Shown piece after piece: positions 36,245 to 45,540 of a stretch of DNA of 64,000 nucleotides. This stretch comes from Selaginella moellendorffii (Eukaryota > Streptophyta > Lycopodiopsida > Selaginellales > Selaginellaceae): NCBI RefSeq assembly GCF_000143415.4, contig NW_003314344.1, forward strand, positions 752,034-816,033, given 5' to 3'. A program made the translations under genes and the position numbers. The number at the start of each line of letters is the position of its first letter. The stretch's first letter is position 1. The notes below the pieces were generated by a model. The model had not been told where the DNA came from. It saw only the letters and a program-made list of their open reading frames with translations, and did no database searches.

Positions 36245-36480
36245 GCGTCTTCGCCAGAACCAACGGCAGCAGTGGCGGCACCGTTGAGAGCAACAGGGCC
36301 GGGGACGGAGGAGGCGGTGACGGCGGCTGCTGCTGCTGCTGCTGTAGGGGTGGCATCACCGGCGGCAATTGCTTCAACAACTCTTGCAATTGCTGTTCTA
36401 CCATTGCCAATCGTTGCTCAGTGAGCACCTAAAGGTGGGATATGAAATCCTTATTCTGAAATAGAGGAGGAAACAGTAGC
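36245..36480 (-). repeat. Partial coiled-coil unit fused to a PWP2 fragment
   Basis: Contains only the polyGln and coil part of the unit (from ACCAACGGCAGCAGTGGCGG to GCTCAGTGAG). The VKEAMGEK and Pro-tail part is replaced by the PWP2 fragment. Confidence 0.75.
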
Positions 36481-36499
36481 AGGAGAAGAATAAAAAGAT

Positions 36500-36865
36500 T
36501 CATGATCTCTCACCGCTTTGCTAGATCCACCCAAGCGCCCTAATTAATAAGAACTTAGCTAGACTCCCCTTTGCAATGCTTTCGCCTCTGCTCCAGCTGG
36601 TGGAATGCCCGGGTGCTGCAAGGAGTTCATGGTGTTCCAGCTGCTCTCTAGTATCCAAGACACAATCACTTGCCTCGACTCGAGTCTCGGTGGCAATTGG
36701 ATCATCTGCAGCTGCAAGGACTTGGTGAGGGTTTTCATACGCCAAGCGAGCTCTCTGCGCACCGCAACATTATCAATCGCATCTTCTTCTTCACCGAGAG
36801 CACTGAGAGCGGGTTTGCACCTAGGATGGCGTGCTGTGTCACTGGGGGCTCAAAAGCTTCCATCG
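36500..36865 (+). pseudogene. PWP2 N-terminal exon fragment
   Basis: Reads GCCKEFMVFQLLSSIQDTIT, LGGNWIICSCKDLVRVF, then NRIFFFTESTESGFAPRMAC in the next frame. It ends at a TTTAGGG run. Confidence 0.7.
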
Positions 36866-36930
36866 GTTTAGGGTTTAGGGTTTAGGGTTTGGTGTTTAGG
36901 GTTTAGGGTTTGGTATTTAGGGTTTAGGGC
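36866..36930 (+). repeat. Interstitial TTTAGGG run, degenerate
   Basis: Eight or so TTTAGGG-like heptamers, with GTTTGGTGTT and GTTTGGTATT variants in between. It is the longest telomere-motif stretch in the window. Confidence 0.9.
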
Positions 36931-36989
36931 TTACCCATGAGGCTTGCGTAGAGCCACAGTGTTCCAAGGATGGTGGCAATGGTGCTGAT

Positions 36990-37787
36990 GGTCTGGTTGC
37001 GAGCCCAAGTTTGCAAACCTGATATGAAGGCATGGAACACATACATATCCCCCATGTCCATGACAAGTATCCTCTTTGCCATGAACCCATTCACATATTC
37101 CTGGATGGTTCCAGTCTGCTTCAGCCTACTCAGCTCATCTCTCAGATGCAGAGTGGCATTCGGAGGAACGTATATTGCGCGGATCCTCACCTTCACTATG
37201 TCCCAAGTGGCCACTGGTCCTTCGTTGGCCTCCGTCATTCTCCACCAAGACTTGGCATTATCTGCCAAGTATGGTTTTGCACATGGGACCTTCTCCGAGC
37301 TCGGTAATTGCAACGCTCGGAAGTAGTCCTCCATATCGTAAAACCAATCCTCTGCCACCTTATAGTCATTCACTCCCTTGAAGACTGGTGGGGGCTTTGG
37401 TTTGTACTTGGGAACTGCCTAAGGGACTGATTCTACTTCGGTCTGTTCGACCTTGTTTGGTTTTGCCTCACTCCCTGCCGAAGGGTCTGCATCTTCTGTG
37501 CTGCCAGCATCCGCAGTCTTTCTCTTTTTCTTCTGCTACTTGTCACGCTTTAGCTTGCGTACGAGAGTCTCCAGTAGGGCATTGGTCTGTGCCAACTGTC
37601 CTTCTACCACATCCAATCGAGCCTTGGACGACCGAACCTCGCCACTGGACTCCTGTTTGGAAGTTTCCTCACTAGAGTCCTCCTCATGCAAGGATTCCTC
37701 ATCCATAGCCTCTCGTTCAACCAAAGGCTCCATCTCTGGAGGAGGTTCCGTCTCCGCCTTGGTTCGCTTCTGCCCTACATTTGCCAT
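36990..37787 (-). pseudogene. gag: Ty3/gypsy-type gag, 5' part (truncated)
   Basis: The minus-strand frame starts MANVGQKRTKAETE at 37787. It has an acidic N terminus and a short coil (LDVVEGQLAQTNALLETLVR), then the retrotransposon gag fold (DWFYDMEDYFRALQLP, AKSWWRMTEANEGPVATWDI, LHLRDELSRLKQTGTIQEYV, FHAFISGLQTWARNQ). Two in-frame stops (after KRDK at 37536 and after VESVP at about 37420) break it, and everything downstream of the gag fold is replaced at about 36,990 by array sequence. No protease, RT or integrase of this element is present. Confidence 0.8.
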
Positions 37788-37854
37788 CTCCCAGCAATTC
37801 GCCTCTATCCTTCGCTAGAATTGAGGAATTGAGGAAAAGGCTCCGATACTAAAT

Positions 37855-39003
37855 TGTAAGCCACAAATTTTTCCTTTCCAATTTGCTAGCTTACCTCGTT
37901 TATCCATCCAACACTGCCTTGGCTTTTGCTAAGCTCCCTTACCAAGGTTCCTGCCTATGGTACCAGTTCTTACTTGGTCCTACTTGGTTTCAGCTATTCA
38001 CTGCACAAGCAACGAAGTGTTAGCCATCCATCCACGGATTCCCAAATCTCTCCCAATCCCCCTCCCCGGGTTAGACTGGACTTAAGGTTTGGCTACACTC
38101 CCCACAAGCACAAGCAGCCAAGCACACCAAGCTTCCAAATTCTTAACATCCCTTGGTACCACAAGACTTGATCATGGGACCCTCTAAATCCCAAGTCTCG
38201 GGTGCAACGCATGCTTCGAGACGCCGGGGCGAAACACCATGGCCTAACGGCCCAGTATGGGTACCTCTATCCCCCCACTTCCATCCCGAAGGGAAGGTCC
38301 AAGCCCCTAGGAAGGGCGAGGACCAATGAGCCGCATGGTACTCAAGTGGGGCACCACTCCACATGAGCTAGGAGCACCGTAGTCAGTTTCCCTTTCGGGA
38401 GTGGGAGTTGCTCTTGAGCACTTCCTTGGATGGCCCCTCCGGCACCAACCAAGTCCATGCTCACTCCCACCCAAGGCCCCTCGATCCCAGTCCCAACCTC
38501 AAGTCAGTTTGGAAGCCCCACTGGAGAATTCCTTCAAAACTAGTTCCTAGACCTCACTATCCCTACTATACTTTTGGAACCCCCTGCAGCCCCCCCCCCC
38601 CCCCCCCCCCCTGGGAGACGCATGCTTTGGGCTTGACCCGTATTAGTACTCGGACTTAGTCTCTGGCTCGATCTCGAACTCAATCTTGGATCCGACTTCG
38701 GATTCGGTCTCGGACTCGATCTCGGACCCGATCTCGGACCCGATCTCGGACCCAACCTCAGACTCGACCTCGGACTCGGTCTCGAACCCGATTTCAAATC
38801 TCGGACTCTGTCTCGAACTCGGTCTCGAACTCGGTCTCCGAGTCGGTCTCGGACTCGATTCCGGACTCTATCTCGAACTCGGTCTTAGAGTCGGTCTTGG
38901 ACTCGATCTTAGACTTGGTCCTATCCGATGAACTCTTTATCATTTTGGTCATGCTTTTAGGGTTCGTTTAGCCTATGACACCTCGGCGAGTTGGTTCCTT
39001 ACA
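37855..39003 (-). repeat. LTR of the truncated Ty3-type element (5' LTR on the minus strand)
   Basis: About 1.15 kb bounded by TGTAAG at the low end and CTTACA at the high end, which are complementary inverted termini. The gag start lies about 70 bp inside, after a degenerate primer-binding site (TAGTATCGGAGCC on the minus strand, compare TGGTATCAGAGC). The LTR holds a poly-C run of more than 20 at about 38,590 and a 12-bp CTCGGACTCGAT-type repeat block (38650-38930). The first 150 bp or so are missing in the other copy at 24.65 kb. Confidence 0.75.
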
Positions 39004-39283
39004 CGCCACTGATACCACCCCTACAGTAGCAGCAGCAGCAGCCGCTACCGCTGCCTCCTCCGTCCCCGGCCCTGCCGCTCTCAACAGTGCCGCCACTGCT
39101 ACCACTGGTCCTGGCGGAGGTTCGCCGGCTTGTTAAGGAGGCCATGGGCGAGAAGATGTGTGTAAGCAACCAAAGGGAACGACTCGAGAGACGGTCCATA
39201 GGGGTTCAAATATAGAGGGAAAAGGCCCATGAACAAGAGTGCACCCCCTTTTCCAATCGGTTAAGGGTCTTGGGATATTTGGG

Positions 39284-39338
39284 GTTAAGCGTCCTTGGGT
39301 TTGAATAGTACTGGGCTGGGTGACCTCCCGGGAAGTCC
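39284..39338 (+). other. 5S-rRNA-like segment in LTR 1
   Basis: GTTAAGCG.CCTTGGG, TAGTACTGGG and TGGGTGACCTCC.GGGAAGT follow the 3' half of plant 5S rRNA, which includes the internal RNA polymerase III control region (A box, intermediate element, C box). Confidence 0.88.
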
Positions 39339-39683
39339 AAACTCAGGAGTTTACATTTGGTATCAGAGGGGTCTCAGGTCCGACTCTGTTGGTTGGCTAA
39401 GGGAATCACACCACATGTTGATTGACATCTAGCTGGTCCAGTTTGCTCCCGCTGGGCTCGACCCGAGGGGTAGGGTGTCAAGAGAGCGGAGCTCTCGGGA
39501 GAGCTGCGGCTCTCAGCTTCCGTTCACGAGGGCGTGAACTTGCAGGGAAGCATGGTGGATTGTAAGCAACCAAAGGGAACGACTCAAGAGACGGTCCATA
39601 GGGGTTCAAATATAGAGGGAAAGGGCCCATGAACAAGAGTGCACCCCCTTTTCCAATCGGTTAAGGGTCTTGGGATATTTGGG

Positions 39684-39738
39684 GTTAAGCGTCCTTGGGT
39701 TTGAATAGTATTGGGCTGGGTGACCTCCCGGGAAGTCC
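39684..39738 (+). other. 5S-rRNA-like segment in LTR 2
   Basis: Same segment as in LTR 1, with one substitution (TAGTATTGGG in place of TAGTACTGGG). Confidence 0.88.
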
Positions 39739-39955
39739 AAACTCAGGAGCTTACAATGTGTCCAATGGTTGAGGAGCCATCCATGGTTGAGGAGAGCATG
39801 CTAGGTGAAGAGACACAATTGCCACCACTGCCACAACCACCACAACCGTCCCCACCGTCCTCACCATGACCACCATGACCATCGGCACCATTGCCACCAT
39901 CCTCACCACCACCACCACCGCAAGGGATGGGGACCATCACCAGTATGATCAATGG

Positions 39956-40510
39956 ATTGGTATCATCATTGTTATTCCTACTGTGTCCAGCACACTATGA
40001 ATGTCTATCATACTCCGAAAGATGAAAGTATGTAATCAGGTGTGTGTGTCTGTGCGTGAGATTGTGTAACTTAGAGTGTAGATTACTGCTACTACAACCA
40101 TTGATCAGGCGCCCTAGCCTTGATCCAGCTGCACTCTTCTGTTTTGTTATTCTTCATCTAATCACTGTGGCTCTTGTGCCTTTGTTGAGACTATAAGCTC
40201 TTGTGGATGCTCAAAACTTTTGCCAGGCCAACGCTCCCAACAGCGTAGTTCAGGGTGGTCATGCCACTTTGCACAAGGCTCTGGTGGATCGCTCCAGAGC
40301 TTTGACCTAAGCTCAAGCGTCGAGAACGATCCCGAGAGTGAGATAGAATGCCAGCCTCGCAGTGCTGGTAACTAGAGCAAGCCAAGATTGTGATGCGAGC
40401 AAGCTTCCACCATGCTCACCACACAATCCTTGAGATGGCAGAACACGCTGTGATCGCCATGATGATGGTCACCTCCCTTGGCCTCAGCCTTGAACAAAAG
40501 AAGTGCCGCC
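39956..40510 (-). repeat. Module C, copy 3 (inverted)
   Basis: Reverse complement of copies 1 and 2, with the (GT)n run, GAGCATCCACAA (as TTGTGGATGCTC) and the GGTGACCAT end, in the order expected for an inverted block. It continues through CACTGTGGCCCTACGCGAGC to CCCTAAA repeats. Confidence 0.75.
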
Positions 40511-40587
40511 CCCTGATGCCATGTGGACTTTGGAACAACACTTTGGAACACTGTGGCCCTACGCGAGCCTCATGGGTACTCTCCCCA

Positions 40588-40606
40588 AACCCTAAACCCT
40601 AAACCT
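40588..40606 (-). repeat. Interstitial CCCTAAA run
   Basis: Two to three CCCTAAA copies between module C and the PWP2 fragment. Its orientation is opposite to that at 23.4 kb, as expected for the inverted block. Confidence 0.85.
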
Positions 40607-40609
40607 ACA

Positions 40610-40830
40610 TGGGAGATGGAAGCTTTTGAGCCCCCAGTGACACAGCACGCCATCCTAGGTGCAGACCCACTCTCAGTGCTCTCAGTGAAGAAGTAGACGC
40701 CATTGACAACATTGCGGTGCACAGAGAGCTCATTTGGCCTGTGAAAACCCTCACCAAGTCCTTGCAGCCACAGATGATCCAATTGCTACCGGGGCTCCAG
40801 TTGAGGCAAGTTTGGATGAGACTCAATTTG
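40610..40830 (-). pseudogene. PWP2 N-terminal exon fragment (inverted)
   Basis: The minus strand reads CLNWSPGSNWIICGCKDLVR and NGVYFFTESTESGSAPRMAC. At about 40,810 it runs into unrelated sequence (40,830-40,920) before a second, partly overlapping fragment begins. Confidence 0.7.
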
Positions 40831-40924
40831 GATGAGACTCCACTAGGTAGCATAACCTTCGGGCAGCAAGCCCGGTTTTTGCATTAGTCCCTATATGACA
40901 CTGGGGAATGTACATACATGTTTC

Positions 40925-41095
40925 ATCCAGTCGAGGCAAGTGATCATGTCCTGGATGCTAGAGAGCAGCTGGAACGCCATGAACTCCTTGTAGCACTCAG
41001 GCATTCCACCAGTAGGAGCAGAGGCGAAAGCATTGCAAAGGGGAATCGAGCTAAAGTCTTATTAATTAGGGCTCTTGGGGTGGATCTAGCAAAGT
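40925..41095 (-). pseudogene. PWP2 N-terminal exon fragment, upstream half (inverted)
   Basis: The minus strand carries ECLSATRSSWRSSCSPASRT-type text in the shifted frame and the exon start KEFMAFQLLSSIQDMITCLD, followed outward by the AATTAATAAGA and GGATCTAGCAAAG text found before every N-terminal PWP2 fragment. Confidence 0.65.
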
Positions 41096-41099
41096 GGTG

Positions 41100-41575
41100 A
41101 GAGATCATGAATCTTTTTATTCTCCTCCTACTACTGTTTCCTCCTCTATTTCAGAGTGAGGATTTCATATCCCACCGTTAGGCGCTCACTGAGTAGTGAT
41201 TGGTAATGGTAGAACAGCGATTGCAAGAGCTGTTGAAGCAATTGGCGCTGCTGATGCCACCCCTGCAGTAGCAGCTGCCGCAGCCGCCTCCTCCGTCCCC
41301 GGCCCTGCCGCTCTCAATGGTGCCGCCACTGCTGCCACTGGTCCTGGTGGAGGTTCGCCGGCTTGTTAAGGAGGCTATGGGCGAGAAGATGTGTCCAATG
41401 GTTGAGGAGCCGTCCATGGTTGAGGAGAGCATGCTGGGTGAGGAGACACGATTGCCACCACTGCCACAACCACCACGACCGTCGCCACCGTCGTCACTAC
41501 AACCACCATGACCATCGGCACTAGTGCCACCATCCTCACCACCACCACCACTGCAAGGGATGGGGACCATCACCA
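41100..41575 (+). repeat. Coiled-coil unit, inverted copy
   Basis: The plus strand reads MVPPLLPLVLVEVRRLVKEA, GEKMCPMVEEPSMVEES, MLGEETRLPPLPQPPRPSPP. The preceding text has a polypyrimidine tract ending CTCTATTTCAG just before AGTGAGGATTTC, which would be a good 3' splice site for the coil exon. A TAG (in GAGTAGTGATTGG) and a TAG in place of a polyGln codon interrupt the frame. Confidence 0.75.
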
Positions 41576-41995
41576 GTATGATCAGTGAATTAGTAACATC
41601 ATTGTTGTTCCTACTGTGTCTAGCACAATAGGAATGTCTATCATACTCTGAAAGATGAAAGTATGTAATCAGGTGTGTGTGTGTGTGTGTGTGTGTGAGA
41701 TTGTGTAACTTAGAGTGTAGATTGCTGCTACTACAACCATTGATCAGGTGCCTTAGCCTTGATCCAGCTGCAATCTTCTGTTTTGTTAATCTTCATCTAA
41801 TCACCATGGCTTTTGTGCCTTTGTTGAGACTATAAGCTCTTGTGGATGCTCAAAACTTTGGCCAAGCCAACGCTCCCAACAACGTAGTTCAGGCTAGTCA
41901 TGCCACTTTGCCTTGAACAAAAGAAGTGCTGCCCCCTTATGCCATTTGGACTTTGGAACAACACTTTGGAACACTGTGGCCCTACACGAGCCTCA
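41576..41995 (-). repeat. Module C, copy 4 (inverted, internally deleted)
   Basis: Follows copy 3, but about 170 bp between ATGCCACTTTG and CCTTGAACAAAAGAAG are missing. A (GT)n run of about 12 repeats lies at 41672-41696. It ends at CCCTAAAC repeats (42,005-42,040). Confidence 0.75.
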
Positions 41996-42004
41996 TGGGT
42001 ACTC

Positions 42005-42040
42005 TCCCTAAGCCCTAAACCCTAAATGCCAAACCCTAAA
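42005..42040 (-). repeat. Interstitial CCCTAAA run
   Basis: Three CCCTAAA heptamers separated by an AAATGCCAAA variant, between module C and the largest PWP2 pseudogene. Confidence 0.85.
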
Positions 42041-42094
42041 CCTGCATGGGTCACTTTGAAATAGAGGAAGAAACAGTAGCAGGAGGAGAATAAA

Positions 42095-44530
42095 ATGATT
42101 CATGATCTCTCACCACTTTGCTAGATCCACCCCAAGAGCCCTAATTAATAAGACTTTTACTCGATTCCCCTTTGCAATGCTTTCACATCTGCTCCTGCTG
42201 GTGGAATTCCCGAGTGCCGCAAGGAGTTCATGGCATTCCAGCTGCTCTCCAGCATCCAGGACACGATCACTTGCCTCGACTGGAGCCCCGGCGGCAATTG
42301 GATCATCTACGGCTGCAAGGACTTGGTGAGGGTTTTCACAGGCTAGGTGAGCTCTCTGTGCACCACAACGTTGTCAATGGCGTCTTCTTCTTTACCGAGA
42401 GCACTGAGAGAGGGTCTGCACCTAGGATGGCATGCTATGTCACTGGGGGCTCAAAAGCTTCCATCTCCCATGCTCAATGGTGGTGGCGATCAAGGAAAGT
42501 CGAGGAAGACGTAGCTTCACAAGGTATTTGCTTGGATCACTTGACTCCTCGGTTTCACACACTTACCAATCAGGAAGAATCTGATGACCAGCAAACGGAG
42601 CTACGTCTGGATAAAGGGCAGTGGGAGCTCGTGAAGAAGCACTTAGAAGGATCTCGTCGTGCGACTCAACATCCTGGTTGCCGGGTTCTCGTCTGGAGTG
42701 TTTGGCATCTACCAAGTCCCCGACTTTACGTGCATGCATCTGCTATCCATCTCCAAAGAGAAGATAAGCACTGCAGTATTCAGCATACTTCGACGTCAAC
42801 TGTGTTGCATATTCACCAGATTCGCAGCTGATTGCCACCGGCACCAATGACAACAAAGTAAAGGTCTGGCTGTGATCACTCTCTTCTTGCGCTGTCACTT
42901 ATGCCTTTCTCATGTGTTGCAGTTGTGGAATGCTGCATTTGAATCCTGTTTCGTCAGCATGAGCACACAAATGCAGTGACTACAGTGTTGTTCTTGGCCG
43001 GAAGTAATGCTGTTCTCGATGGTACTGTGCGTGCATGGGATCTGATGCGCTATCAAACCATCACCAGGCCCAGTTTGTGTCATTGGCTGCAGACCAAAGT
43101 GGAGAGATCATCTGTGCTGGAACACGCATTCCAGGTATCTTGTCGCTTTCTACTCGCTCTCCTTTTCTCGATTCATTTCAAGCTTTACTGCTCTTGCTAG
43201 ATATATGTTTGGTCCATGAAAGCAGCATGTCCTCAGTGGTCACGAGGGACCGGTTCATGGTTTGGCCTCTTCTCCTACAGACGTGTGTACTCCTACGCAA
43301 CAATCCTTTCCACTTTCTAACACGTCTTGACAGGAGTTCTTGGCTTCCTCGTCACGGGACAAAACCGTGCGCCTGTGGATGTGTTTGAAGGCAAGGGCAG
43401 GGTTGAAAACTTCACCCATACGCATGACGTGCTCACTGTGGTTTACTGCTCGGACGGAAAGCAACTGGGCTGCTCAACACTTGATGGTCAGATCCACTTC
43501 TGGGACCCGATTGACGGAGTGCTAATGGGCACGATAGAAGGCAGGCGTGGTTGCAGGAGGGAGATTGATGAGCGATAGAAGAACGGCCACTAACTCGAGC
43601 TCGGGCAAATGCGTTACACGACGGCAGCCTACTGCTTGCTGGAGGAACCAGCAATTATATTTGCATGTACGATGCCGCGGACCAGGTATCACACACAAGC
43701 TCGCTTGGCTTTCATGCTTGCGAGATATCGTCTGTGCAGGCTTTGCTACAAAGGCTTCAGATATCTCACAGCTATTCGTTGGATGGTGTTCTGGACTTCC
43801 TAAACTCGAAGAGAATGACTGCAGCAGGTCCTATAGTTCTGATCGATGACTCAGTGTCAATGATCAAGTTAGAGGCAAGTTGGCGCAGGATGCTGCAGGG
43901 CCAATTATGTGCACCAAGTGCGTCAGGATATCTCCAACTGGCAGCAGCGGCAACAACGGAAAGCCTACTCAATGGACAACCTTGTTTTTGATCCCAGTGG
44001 ATGTCGAACCGGAGGTACAATTGGTGTTTACGAGCGCACTGGATGTGAAGCTTTTCGTTGCCTTTTGTGTAGGCAATCAATGATGCGCTGGAAAGCAAGC
44101 GTTATTCACAAGCACTGATGCTGGCACTCCGGTTGAACAAACCGCTGCTGATTCAGAAATGCATGGAGGCCGTAGACATCTCTGTGATCAGTGCTGTTGT
44201 CTGCAACGTTTCACTTTCGTACCTTGGAGATGCACTTGCGCAGTACCTAGAGAAGACACCTCATTTGGAGTTCTTACTGGTAGGTATCCAGTTAGAAGGA
44301 AACATGGACTAAGTTGGCTTTGTTACAGGAGCTTTGCATTGGCAGAACAATCCAGTCGAGGAACACGGAGCTCATGCCCGCTTTCAAGTCCCTATCTTGC
44401 AGCAACAACTGCCTCCAAAAATGACTACCTTCTCCCATTACCTATGCTCAGCCCCAACTAAGAGCCAGAGTGTGGAACAAAGCTTGGACTTGTATGGTAA
44501 CAGACGCGCTGCTCAGGCTTGAGAACTCAG
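42095..44530 (+). pseudogene. PWP2: PWP2/UTP1 pseudogene, the most complete copy
   Basis: Successive exon remnants in gene order: CRKEFMAFQLLSSIQDTIT (42.22 kb), LRLDKGQWELVKKH (42.6), VAGFSSGVFGIYQVPDF and MHLLSISKEKISTAVFS (42.67-42.78), EHTNAV, LDGTVRAWDLMRYQT (42.97-43.06), QFVSLAADQSGEIICAGTR, GHEGPVHGL-type text (43.23), HTHDVLTVVY, STLDGQIHFWDPIDGVLMGT (43.42-43.53), NSSSGK, SLDGVLDFLNSKRM (43.77) and the C-terminal block MLALRLNKPLLIQKC...LEKTPHLEF (44.12-44.27). WD40 propeller blades are recognisable. Frameshifts separate LW from DVFEGKG (one G missing at about 43,379) and break several other exons; an in-frame TAG follows KDLVRVFTG. Non-functional, though transcription is not excluded. 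Confidence 0.8.
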
Positions 44531-44962
44531 GTGAAGTTATTTTTTCTTTATTTGAAGGTGAACCAAACAATTTCACAAAACTCTCTGCACTCTCAGGTCC
44601 TGGAGTCGTCGGCCCAACCATCCCGCTGCTGCTCCACGTCAGGAACCACTGCCTCACGTGCGTCCCGGTGACTACACTTGCCGGTAGCACCTCTTGGGTC
44701 CGGCTTGCGGCACCACTCTCCTGTCGGGGTCCGTGGGGATCACTTGCATGGCCGTCTGCATCTCCACCGCCAACTGGTATCCCCCTGAGACAAGCACGTC
44801 ACATCCGAGCCCACCCCTCGAGCGTCTTGGCGACGCTCATCCAAGCGCTGCCACACTTGAAGTTGTATACTCCGGCCACCGCATCCGGGACCGTCAATGG
44901 AAGCCCGCCACCTTTGACGCGTTCAGCCAGTTGACATGCCGCTTTCCACGGTTTGATGGAGC
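44525..44962 (-). pseudogene. ACC1 3' fragment, inverted, internally deleted
   Basis: Reverse complement of ACC1 pieces: the 3'-UTR (GTGAACCAAACAATTTCAC), codons near 21,180-21,270 (GTGACTACACTCG-like, CACGTCAGGAACCACTGCCT) and codons near 20,170-20,540 (CGTCTGCATCTCCACCG, CCACCTTTGACG). The stretches in between, including the AcCoA-binding region of exon 29, are missing. Joined tail to tail with the PWP2 pseudogene, in the same relation as ACC1 and PWP2 at 21.5-22.2 kb. Confidence 0.75.
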
Positions 44963-44969
44963 AGCAAAG

Positions 44970-45019
44970 GTATCCTTTTTGGCTAAAAAGGATACAAACG
45001 TCCTTTTTGGTAAAAAGGA
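44970..45019. repeat. Two adjacent short hairpins
   Basis: GTATCCTTTTT-GGCT-AAAAAGGATAC (44970-44995) is a perfect 11-bp inverted repeat, followed by TCCTTTTT-GGT-AAAAAGGA. Related hairpins lie at 57850-57876 and 62141-62162, each between an ACC1 fragment and a coiled-coil unit. Confidence 0.8.
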
Positions 45020-45540
45020 TTGAATCAAGATAAAATACTATTCTTGTGGGAAGGGTTTGGGTGGATCCATAGTGATGATATCATTTACCACCGAGTGGCG
45101 CTCCTTGAGCAGCAATTGGCAGTGGTGGAGCAGCGAGTGGCAGTGGTGGAGGAGCAACTCCAAGAGCTATTGAAGCAATTGCCACTACAGCTGCCACTGC
45201 CTCCTTTGCCTCCGCTGCTGTCAGTGCCACCGCCAGTGGTCCAAGAGTTCATGGCAGAGTTGGTCTCGCTGGTCCGGAAGTCTATGGGTGAGGAAATGTG
45301 TCCACAATCGTCGTCCATGGGTTCCATGGATGAGGAGCCATTAATGGTTGAGGAGAGCATGCTAGGTGAAGAGACACGATTGCCACCACTGCCACCATCC
45401 TCACCATGACCACCACCACTATCACCACCACTGCCACCATCCTCACCACCACCACCACCACAGGGGACGGGGACAGGGGCAAAGAATAGCACAAGGACCT
45501 GCACTAGCACTAGGACCACCACCAGCACCATCACCAATGT
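45020..45540 (+). pseudogene. Coiled-coil/Pro-rich ORF, subfamily B
   Basis: An ORF of 129 codons (45020-45409): GFGWIHSDD, a longer coil (ALLEQQLAVVEQRVAVVEEQ), Pro-rich linker, VVQEFMAELVSLVRKSMGEE and MCPQSSSMGSMDEEPLMVEE, then SMLGEETRLPPLP. After TGA the same frame continues as PPPLSPPLPPSSPPPPPQG. It is clearly homologous to the array unit but has ELVSLVRKSM where the array has EVRRLVKEAM. Compared with the longer ORF at 57168-57947, it is truncated by the stop codon. Confidence 0.6.

Larger units (their letters stand above)
39161..39755 (+). mobile_element. Cassandra-like TRIM retrotransposon, complete, 595 bp
   Basis: Two 195-bp LTRs (39161-39355 and 39561-39755) start TGTAAG and end TTTACA or CTTACA, and differ at about four positions. 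The element is flanked by a perfect 5-bp target duplication ATGTG (39156-39160 and 39756-39760). Right after LTR 1 comes TGGTATCAGAGG (39358-39369), a primer-binding site complementary to initiator tRNA-Met; a purine-rich stretch (GCAGGGAAG, about 39543-39551) lies before LTR 2. The roughly 205-bp interior has no coding capacity. Each LTR contains a 5S-rRNA-like segment, the hallmark of Cassandra. It must be mobilised by enzymes from another element (established for TRIMs). Orientation is set by PBS position. Confidence 0.93.
39004..39955 (+). repeat. Coiled-coil unit, inverted, split by the TRIM insertion
   Basis: 39004-39160 and 39756-39955 are the two halves of one unit, in opposite orientation to the main array (its coding strand is plus). 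The left part is cut at the LTR end. The join across the insertion restores GAAGATGTGTCCAATGGTT exactly. Confidence 0.85.

Noticed and set aside
24150-36480. CRISPR array
   Set aside because: Repeats are hundreds of bp long, coding-like and joined by telomere motifs; the setting is a plant nuclear genome.
36866-36930. A true chromosome-end telomere
   Set aside because: Runs are short, degenerate, occur in both orientations and are embedded in other repeats; they are interstitial.
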